Positions 1 to 4,612 of a stretch of DNA of 7,341 nucleotides are shown one piece after another. Position 1 is the first letter of the stretch. Each line of letters begins with the position of its first letter. The stretch lies in contig JAICEG010000269.1 in assembly GCA_025924295.1 (NCBI GenBank), positions 1 to 7,341 of the forward strand. Reading direction: 5' to 3'. Origin of the DNA: Vicinamibacteria bacterium (GTDB lineage Bacteria > Acidobacteriota > Vicinamibacteria > Vicinamibacterales > UBA2999). The notes beneath the pieces are model-generated. The model ran no database searches, was not told the origin of the DNA, and saw nothing but the letters and a program-made list of their open reading frames with translations. The translations under genes were made by a program, and so were the position numbers.

Positions 1-150
1 CGACACACCGATAGAAACGACCCGGGTGGGCACATTCCCTCACCGGCGAGGGGCGACACGAACGAGTGGCTTTGCGGTGGACTGGGAGGGAGTTGAGGTA
101 CACGGGTACACGCGTGACGGTCGGCGGTGTGTGGGAGGCGAGGGGCTCGG
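1..150. other. Non-coding flank downstream of the first permease gene
   Basis: I found no credible gene here. On the minus strand this is the region downstream of the 811-aa permease stop codon. It holds a weak hairpin at 37-52 (CCCTC, six-base loop, GAGGG) with no T-run on either side, so it is not a convincing intrinsic terminator. It also holds an 8-bp tandem duplication at 97-112. The 8-mer ACACACCG at 3-10 is repeated inverted at 125-132, probably by chance. A neighbouring gene may start or end just left of the window. Confidence 0.6.
97..112 (+). repeat. Perfect tandem 8-bp repeat (GGTACACG twice)
   Basis: GGTACACG at 97-104 is followed immediately by an identical copy at 105-112. The second copy runs into the 8-bp palindrome CACGCGTG at 109-116. 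The two units could be slippage products or a small binding site downstream of the permease gene. Nothing else supports a function. Confidence 0.55.
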
Positions 151-2586
151 TTACTCGTAGCGCAGCGCCACGACTGGATCCACTCTCATGGCCCGCCGCG
201 CCGGCACGTACGAGGCTATGACGGCGACAGCAGCGAGGATCACTCCAACCGATACCATCGTCACCGGATCGCGAGCACCCACGCCGAAGAGCAGGCTCGC
301 CAGCAGCCGTGTCAGCGCGATCGCTCCGGCAGCACCAATCGCGAGCCCGATGAGCGTCAGCCGTATTCCGCGATCCAGGATCAGGCGCAGGAGGCTTCGC
401 TGGGTTGCTCCCAACGCCGCACGGATGCCGATCTCTCGCGTCCTCTGGGCCACGTTGTACGAGATGACACCGTAAATGCCGAGACCGGCAAGCACGAGCG
501 CCACGGTTCCAAAGGTGCCAAGCAGGACGGCGACCAGACGACGGCCGCCCATCGACTGATCGCGAATTTGTTCGACCGTGCGAATGTCGCTGATCGCCTG
601 ATCCTTGTTGACGCCGCGAATCGCCGCGGTGATCGGCGCCTGCAACGTCATGGGATTCACGCTGCCGCGCACGGTCATCACCAGGCCATACACCGGGCTC
701 TGTTCGTTGGACACGTAGACGCCGGCAGACTGGACGTCGGTCGGCCCTCCGATCTTCTCGTCGCCGAGGACGCCGACAACTTCCCAGGAGATATCGGGGC
801 CGAGTCCGGTCTGGCCGGGAATGATTTGCTGAATCAGGATGTGCTTGCCGACCGGGTCTTCATTCGGGAAGAAGCGCTTTGCAAGCCGCTCGTTCATCAC
901 CAGCGCCGGCGGCGAGTTGCTGGTGTCGCGATCGGAGAGCAGCCGACCCTTCAGAGGCTTGATTCCCAGCGTGGAAAAGTACGACGGGCTGACGACCTTG
1001 TAGAATCCGCCGTCACGGTTGGCGACATCGACTCTCGGGCGGTCGGCGACCTGCATCGGCATGCCGTAGCAGGTCCCTTGCATCGGCGGCGCGCAGCTGT
1101 AGGCCGTCTCTCGCACTCCTGGCACAGCTTCGACGGCTGCCTTGACCTCGCGCAGGTAGCGATTCAACTGTTCGGGGTCGGGATACTGCTTCACGTCTGC
1201 TGGCAGGCGCATCGTCAGCAGGTTGGTGGAGTCGAATCCGGCGTCGACGTTGAGCAGACCCATGAAGCTGCGCATCATCAGCCCGGAGACGACGAGCAGC
1301 ACGAACGCGAGCGCGACTTCCGCGACGATCAATGAATCACGCAGCCGTCTGCGGCCGACACTGCCGCTCGACCCGCGTCCTTCCTCCTTCATCGACGCCG
1401 CGAGATCCGGCTTCGTCGCCTGCAGTGCCGGCGCCATGCCGAAGAGGAGACCAGTCAAGATCGAGACGACCGCGGCAAACAGCAGGACACGCGCATCCAT
1501 CGTGACTTCGACTTCGCGGGCGAACGCGAATGGCGGCAGCATCAGCTGAATCGCATTCATCAACGCGTATCCGATCACGAGACCGAGCAGGCCGCCACAC
1601 ACCGAGAGGAGCACGTTCTCGGTCAGGAACTGTCGAATGAGGTCCCAGCGGCCGGCACCGAGCGATGCCCGCACGATGACTTCGCGCTCGCGCGAGACGC
1701 CGCGCGCCAGCGCGAGATTGGCCAGGTTGGCGCAGCCGATCAGGAGGACGAATCCTGTGGCTGAGATCATGAGCAGGACGATGGTTCGGTTTTCAGGGCC
1801 GACGAGGATATCGCCGTAGCGCTCGACGACCACGCCCCAGCCCTTGTTCGAGTCAGGGAAATCGCGTTCGATCCGCTTGCCGATCGCATCCATCTCGGCT
1901 CGCGCCTGTTCCAGGGTGACGCCGTCCTTGAGGCGGGCGAACGAGACCAGCCAGTGGAAGTCACGCGTCATGTTGGTGGGTTCGAATGCCAGCGGCCGCC
2001 AGACCTGGGGCACGGCGCGATCGAACGCGCTACCACGCGGCAACACGCCAACGATGGTGTGTGGCTCGTTGTTGAGGAGGACCGTCCGGTTGACGATCGA
2101 TGGGTCGGAGCCGAACTGACTTGCCCAGAACGCGTAGCTGATGACCGCGACCTGGTGCTTGCCCAGTTGATCCTCGCCCGCGAGAAATGTCCGCCCGAAT
2201 GCAGGTTGAATCTGGAACACCTTGAAGTAGTCGGCTGACACGCGGCCGGCGCGCAACTGTACCGGCTCGGTGCCGCCGGTCAGCGTGACGGCATCACCGG
2301 TCTGAGCGGACAGAAAGTCGAAAACCGTGTTGTCTTTTTGCCAGTCGAGGAAGTTCAGCGTCGAGATGACGTTGCGATCGAACCGCGGCGGCTTTTCCAT
2401 CACGCGGACGATGCGATCGGCTCCCTCGTAGGGGAGCGGCTTCAGGAGTAGGGCATCGAGGAAGCTGAAGATTGCGGTGTTGGCGCCGATGCCGACGGCC
2501 AGAGTCAGGACAGCGACGATCGTGAATCCTGGTGACTGGCGCAGCGTTCGCGTGGCATGTCGCAGATCCCTCAACAACGACGACAT
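151..2586 (-). CDS. ADOP-type duplicated MacB/FtsX permease without prefix domain
   Basis: An 811-aa inner-membrane protein of the ADOP class, in which a MacB-like permease unit is duplicated in one chain. Visible plan: TM1 about residues 21-45; first periplasmic MacB core domain about 50-265; TM2-TM4 about 267-292, 324-348 and 367-390; TM5 about 417-440; second periplasmic domain about 445-680; TM6-TM8 about 684-708, 742-765 and 775-796. The cytoplasmic loop motif after TM2 (REVIVRASLGAGRWDLIRQF, 301-320) recurs after TM6 (REIGIRAALGATQRSLLRLI, 717-736), showing the duplication. The C-terminus (PARRAMRVDPVVALRYE) is typical of the family. The start is backed by a strong Shine-Dalgarno sequence (GGGGGAGG, 2597-2604 on the minus strand). 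Unlike the other permease here it lacks the roughly 90-residue N-terminal prefix and has no adjacent PadR gene. The transported substrate is unknown. Relatives of MacB couple cytoplasmic ATP hydrolysis to periplasmic movement, but no ATPase gene is in the window. Cys498 and Cys506 lie in the second periplasmic domain and could form a disulfide. Family assignment is secure; function is not. Confidence 0.95.
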   Translation of the reverse strand: MSSLLRDLRHATRTLRQSPGFTIVAVLTLAVGIGANTAIFSFLDALLLKPLPYEGADRIVRVMEKPPRFDRNVISTLNFLDWQKDNTVFDFLSAQTGDAVTLTGGTEPVQLRAGRVSADYFKVFQIQPAFGRTFLAGEDQLGKHQVAVISYAFWASQFGSDPSIVNRTVLLNNEPHTIVGVLPRGSAFDRAVPQVWRPLAFEPTNMTRDFHWLVSFARLKDGVTLEQARAEMDAIGKRIERDFPDSNKGWGVVVERYGDILVGPENRTIVLLMISATGFVLLIGCANLANLALARGVSREREVIVRASLGAGRWDLIRQFLTENVLLSVCGGLLGLVIGYALMNAIQLMLPPFAFAREVEVTMDARVLLFAAVVSILTGLLFGMAPALQATKPDLAASMKEEGRGSSGSVGRRRLRDSLIVAEVALAFVLLVVSGLMMRSFMGLLNVDAGFDSTNLLTMRLPADVKQYPDPEQLNRYLREVKAAVEAVPGVRETAYSCAPPMQGTCYGMPMQVADRPRVDVANRDGGFYKVVSPSYFSTLGIKPLKGRLLSDRDTSNSPPALVMNERLAKRFFPNEDPVGKHILIQQIIPGQTGLGPDISWEVVGVLGDEKIGGPTDVQSAGVYVSNEQSPVYGLVMTVRGSVNPMTLQAPITAAIRGVNKDQAISDIRTVEQIRDQSMGGRRLVAVLLGTFGTVALVLAGLGIYGVISYNVAQRTREIGIRAALGATQRSLLRLILDRGIRLTLIGLAIGAAGAIALTRLLASLLFGVGARDPVTMVSVGVILAAVAVIASYVPARRAMRVDPVVALRYE

Positions 2587-2596
2587 CGGACAGACC

Positions 2597-2604
2597 TCCC
2601 CCTT
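2597..2604 (-). promoter_or_regulatory. Ribosome binding site of the 811-aa permease
   Basis: Read on the minus strand this is GGGGGAGG, ending 10 nt before the ATG at 2586. It fixes that ATG as the start and agrees with the usual short N-terminus of prefix-less ADOPs. Confidence 0.75.
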
Positions 2605-2671
2605 CGAAGCGCTGATCTCGCCGACTTGGACGGACCCGGGATCGAATTGGTTTGTTGGTCTGGTACTACGT

Positions 2672-2681
2672 CTTCCGGAAG
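2672..2681. repeat. 10-bp perfect palindrome CTTCCGGAAG
   Basis: A self-complementary site next to the 2683-2708 hairpin and 86 bp upstream of the permease start codon. It could be a binding site for a dimeric regulator, but a single copy in GC-rich DNA is weak evidence. Confidence 0.4.
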
Positions 2682-2682
2682 G

Positions 2683-2708
2683 CCAGGTTCACACCCTAGG
2701 GAACCTGG
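2683..2708 (-). terminator. Hairpin straddling the SEC-C stop codon
   Basis: CCAGGTTC at 2683-2690 and GAACCTGG at 2701-2708 form a perfect 8-bp stem with a 10-nt loop. The loop contains the TAG stop codon of the minus-strand SEC-C gene (2696-2698) and most of an 8-bp palindrome CCCTAGGG (2694-2701). No T-run follows on the minus strand, so it is not a classical intrinsic terminator. It may instead protect the mRNA end, contribute to Rho-dependent ending or reduce readthrough into the permease gene. Confidence 0.35.
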
Positions 2709-2944
2709 ACACCGTTGGCATCATGGTAGTGCCCATGCTCGGCGCTCCAGACCCGCGTTCCGCTACGGCTCTGCTCGCCGGTAAAGGAGGCCACGCCGGC
2801 GGCGATGGCCGCGAGCATCGCCGCGCCCACTACCACCATCAGAATCTGGGAGGTCCTGGCGTTCGCCGTTTTCGATTCGTGGCAGTTCTTAAACTTCTTG
2901 CCGCTGCCGCATGGGCACGGCTCGTTTCGTCCCGGCTTAGCCAT
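2696..2944 (-). CDS. Small SEC-C motif protein with one membrane helix and a histidine-rich tail
   Basis: An 82-aa protein. Residues 4-22 (PGRNEPCPCGSGKKFKNCH) are a textbook SEC-C zinc motif with ligands Cys10, Cys12, Cys21 and His22, as at the SecA C-terminus, where it helps bind SecB and ribosomes. One hydrophobic helix follows at about 34-54. The tail at 55-82 contains three alternating histidines (His70, His72, His74, in AEHGHYHDANG). The positively charged region before the helix suggests the zinc motif stays in the cytoplasm and the tail faces the periplasm. The start at 2944 is chosen because the SEC-C consensus begins immediately after it and GAGGAGAG lies just upstream; an in-frame ATG at 3082 would add 46 unconserved residues and run antisense into the next gene. 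Function is unknown; the motif suggests a membrane-tethered adaptor. It is divergent from the metallo-hydrolase gene and precedes the ADOP gene on the same strand. Confidence 0.88.
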   Translation of the reverse strand: MAKPGRNEPCPCGSGKKFKNCHESKTANARTSQILMVVVGAAMLAAIAAGVASFTGEQSRSGTRVWSAEHGHYHDANGVQVP

Positions 2945-3056
2945 ACTGCTCTCCTCTTCGGGCCGAAAGGAATGTATCGCAGGCCGGGGAAGGCCGGCAA
3001 GTTGCCGGGATGCCTGCTCGTCAGCTAGCCTAGGGCGCTCTTCAGGGAGGGTCGCC
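2945..3056. promoter_or_regulatory. Divergent control region between the SEC-C and metallo-hydrolase genes
   Basis: This 112-bp spacer should contain promoters for both directions. On the minus strand a weak sigma70-like pair is visible: TTGCCG (2995-3000) and TACATT (2971-2976), 18 bp apart, with the -10 box about 27 bp from the SEC-C start. On the plus strand TTGCCG (3002-3007) and TAGCCT (3026-3031) are also 18 bp apart, a poorer match. Both candidate -35 boxes are arms of one palindrome at 2994-3008. AGGCCGG occurs twice (2981-2987, 2991-2997). The plus-strand gene has a good ribosome binding site (AGGGAGG, 3044-3050). Promoter assignments are tentative. Confidence 0.4.
2994..3008. repeat. 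15-bp palindrome with 7-bp arms, candidate operator
   Basis: CCGGCAA (2994-3000), one central G, then TTGCCGG (3002-3008) make a perfect dyad in the divergent intergenic region. Its position over both candidate -35 boxes would let one dimeric protein control both genes. No cognate regulator is evident apart from the PadR protein downstream, whose known relatives prefer AT-richer sites. Confidence 0.45.
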
Positions 3057-4163
3057 ATGCGTCGATTGATTGCCGTTCTCATCGCTTCGCTGGGTGCCGT
3101 CGTGCTGTCGGCCCAGACCCGGGCGACATTGGATATCTACGTCGTCGACGTCGAAGGCGGGAATGCGACGTTGTATGTCGCGCCCTCAGGGGAATCGCTG
3201 CTGATCGATACCGGCAACGGCGGGGCGGCAGCTGCCCGTGACGGCGACCGCATCATGGCTGCGATCAAGGATGCCGGGCTGAGCCGGATCGATCGGTTGA
3301 TCACGACGCACTACCACGGTGATCACTTTGGTGCGATGGAGAATCTCGCCGGGCGGATTCCTATCGGCGAATTCATCGACCACGGTCCCAACGTGCAGCC
3401 GAACCCGGCCACGGATGCGTTCCTGGAGAAGGTCTATCCCGCGCTCTATGCGAAGTCCAAGCACACGGTAGTCAAGCCGGGTGACCGCATCGCCATGAAG
3501 GGACTCGACATTCGGGTCGTGGCCTCCGCCGGGCAGGGGATTACCAGTGCATTGCCAGGAGCTGGCCAGGCGAATCCTTACTGTGCCACGCACAAGCCCA
3601 AGGATGCCGACCCTTCCGAGAACGCTCAGTCAGTGGGCACCCATTTCACGTTCGGCCGCTTCAAGACCGTCCACCTGGGCGACCTGACCTGGAACAAGGA
3701 ATACGACCTCGTGTGTCCGAACAACCGGCTCGGGACCGTCGACCTTTTCATCGTGACGCATCACGGCCAGCCGGTGTCGAATGCCCCTGTGCTGGTGCAT
3801 GCCATCGCCCCGCGCGTGGGGATCATGAACAACGGGACGCGAAAGGGTGGGCAGCCCGACGCGATGAACGTGCTGTTCTCATCGCCGGGGCTGGAGGATC
3901 TCTGGCAGATTCACTTCTCGTTGCTGAGCGGCCAGGAGTACACGGTGCCTGGGCTGTTCATTGCCAACGGGGTCGACGAACAACCCGCAGCGATGCCAAT
4001 TGCTGCCGTTGCCGCACCCGCGCCGGGGCCCGGAGCGACTCCGCCGCCGGCACATAACGGCCCTGCCTACTGGATCAAGGTCGCCGCGAAGGAAGACGGG
4101 TCTTTCACAGTGACCAACGCCAGGAACGGGTTCAGCAAGACCTACGTGCAGGCTCGCAAGTAG
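3057..4163 (+). CDS. Secreted ComEC-like metallo-beta-lactamase-fold hydrolase
   Basis: A 368-aa exported protein. Residues 1-19 look like a Sec signal peptide (two arginines, hydrophobic core, probable cut after Ala19 before Gln20). The metallo-beta-lactamase fold follows: a strand ending in LLIDTGNGG (48-56), the metal motif HYHGDH (His85, His87, Asp89, His90), SENAQSVG (187-194), HLGD with Asp209, and THHGQ with His235-His236. This order matches the hydrolase domain of ComEC/Rec2, which in competent bacteria is thought to degrade one DNA strand, but here there is no membrane-channel domain. The histidine usual in the final ComEC motif (Tyr/Phe-Gly-His-Pro) is not seen: the corresponding stretch reads NNGTRKGGQP. 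A proline/alanine-rich linker (about 310-335) leads to a short beta-rich tail (338-366, beginning YWIKVAAKEDGSF). Cys176 and Cys220 could pair in the periplasm. The start at 3057 is chosen over upstream frame extension because AGGGAGG lies 6 nt before it and the signal peptide begins there. Likely a periplasmic or secreted hydrolase, perhaps acting on nucleic acids or phosphoesters; the substrate is not predictable. Confidence 0.9.
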   Translation: MRRLIAVLIASLGAVVLSAQTRATLDIYVVDVEGGNATLYVAPSGESLLIDTGNGGAAAARDGDRIMAAIKDAGLSRIDRLITTHYHGDHFGAMENLAGRIPIGEFIDHGPNVQPNPATDAFLEKVYPALYAKSKHTVVKPGDRIAMKGLDIRVVASAGQGITSALPGAGQANPYCATHKPKDADPSENAQSVGTHFTFGRFKTVHLGDLTWNKEYDLVCPNNRLGTVDLFIVTHHGQPVSNAPVLVHAIAPRVGIMNNGTRKGGQPDAMNVLFSSPGLEDLWQIHFSLLSGQEYTVPGLFIANGVDEQPAAMPIAAVAAPAPGPGATPPPAHNGPAYWIKVAAKEDGSFTVTNARNGFSKTYVQARK

Positions 4164-4174
4164 TCTGAAGAAAC

Positions 4175-4197
4175 GTAGTGTCCGGCTTTAGCCGGAC
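4175..4197 (+). repeat. REP-like palindrome with GTAG head
   Basis: GTAG (4175-4178), one T, then a perfect 7-bp stem GTCCGGC/GCCGGAC (4180-4186, 4191-4197) with loop TTTA. A GTAG or GGAG tetranucleotide directly before a short GC-rich hairpin is the hallmark of REP elements mobilised by RAYT (TnpA-REP) transposases. It begins 12 nt after the metallo-hydrolase stop codon, so it may also act as a transcript-end hairpin, although no T-run follows. No RAYT gene is in the window. A second, inverted candidate lies at the right edge. Confidence 0.55.
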
Positions 4198-4218
4198 CCG
4201 GTAAACCTTCCTGCCCCC

Positions 4219-4274
4219 GCCTCCGTCAAAGAGGCTGTTACCAAGAGAGTCTGGGTAATAGCCCTGACGGAGGC
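4219..4274 (+). promoter_or_regulatory. Long hairpin sequestering the padR ribosome binding site
   Basis: Outer helix: GCCTCCGTCA (4219-4228) pairs perfectly with TGACGGAGGC (4265-4274). Inner helix: GGCTGTTACC (4233-4242) pairs with GGTAATAGCC (4254-4263) over 10 positions, nine Watson-Crick and one G-U. They are joined by an asymmetric internal loop (AAGA opposite C). The terminal loop AAGAGAGTCTG can add three more pairs (4244-4246 with 4250-4252). The outer 3' arm contains GGAGG (4269-4273), the only Shine-Dalgarno match for the padR ATG at 4277, and the 5' arm carries the matching CCTCC. If transcribed, the structure should restrict translation of the padR-permease operon. As DNA it is a 56-bp imperfect dyad and could be an operator for the dimeric PadR protein. 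It does not resemble any riboswitch class I can name. The pairing is read directly; the regulatory role is inferred. Confidence 0.65.
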
Positions 4275-4276
4275 TC

Positions 4277-4612
4277 ATGCCTTTCAAGACACCGAACGCG
4301 CTGCTCCACGGAACGCTGGACGCCCTGATCCTGAAGACCCTGACCGCGGGTCCACGGCACGGCTATGCGATTGCGAAATTCATCGAGGACGCCTCCGACG
4401 AGTCCGTCATCGTCGAGGAAGGGTCCTTGTATCCGGCGCTCTACCGCATGGAGCGCAGGGGATGGCTCGAAGCCGAATGGGGGGAGTCCGAGCTGGGCCG
4501 GCGGGCCAAGCTCTATCGGCTGACGCGTGAAGGACGCGCCCAGCTCTCGGCCGAAACCGCCGCCTGGCGCCAGTTTGCTGCCGGGGTTTCGAAGATCCTG
4601 CTGGCGCAATGA
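4277..4612 (+). CDS. PadR-family transcriptional regulator linked to an ADOP permease
   Basis: A 111-aa winged-helix repressor of the short PadR type (PadR-s1-like). Residues 12-30 (GTLDALILKTLTAGPRHGY) form the first helix and the conserved HGY turn. EEGSLYPALYRMERRGWL (47-64) is the recognition helix and the start of the wing. GRRAKLYRLTREGRAQL (74-90) is the second wing strand and the last helix, which mediates dimerisation in this family. The sequence from HGTLD onward matches the conserved family N-terminus, so the start at 4277 is sound. GGAGG lies only 3 nt upstream, an unusually short spacing, and is buried in the 4219-4274 hairpin. The stop codon overlaps the permease start (ATGA, 4609-4612), so the two proteins are probably made from one mRNA by coupled translation. 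PadR proteins usually repress nearby transport or stress genes and release DNA on binding a small molecule. The ligand here is unknown. Confidence 0.93.
   Translation: MPFKTPNALLHGTLDALILKTLTAGPRHGYAIAKFIEDASDESVIVEEGSLYPALYRMERRGWLEAEWGESELGRRAKLYRLTREGRAQLSAETAAWRQFAAGVSKILLAQ

Larger units (their letters stand above)
2587..2695. other. 109-bp spacer between the SEC-C gene and the permease gene
   Basis: The two minus-strand genes are separated by this spacer, long enough for a separate promoter, though I see no clear -35/-10 pair. It contains the permease ribosome binding site, a perfect 10-bp palindrome at 2672-2681 and most of a hairpin that runs into the 3' end of the SEC-C gene. Whether the two genes are cotranscribed cannot be decided from the sequence. 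Confidence 0.5.

Noticed and set aside
37..52. Hairpin CCCTC/GAGGG as the terminator of the first permease
   Set aside because: The stem is only 5 bp, there is no adjacent T-run on either strand, and it lies about 100 bp from the stop codon.
127..1335. A 402-codon open frame on the plus strand opposite the first permease
   Set aside because: Its translation is rich in Arg, His and Asp with no domain or hydrophobic pattern, as expected for the antisense of a GC-rich gene, while the minus-strand frame is a clear full-length permease.
2591..2662. CAGACC (2591-2596) and GGTCTG (2657-2662) as a leader hairpin over the first permease's ribosome binding site
   Set aside because: Only 6 bp across a 60-nt loop, and the Shine-Dalgarno core stays mostly unpaired, so it is much weaker than the padR leader structure.
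2805..3056. An upstream extension of the metallo-hydrolase frame to 2805
   Set aside because: It would place 84 residues before an obvious signal peptide and lie antisense to the SEC-C gene. The ATG at 3057 has AGGGAGG at the proper distance.
2945..3082. An upstream in-frame start at 3082 for the SEC-C protein
   Set aside because: The extra 46 residues are not SEC-C-like, would run antisense into the metallo-hydrolase start, and the internal ATG at 2944 has a good ribosome binding site directly followed by the family consensus.
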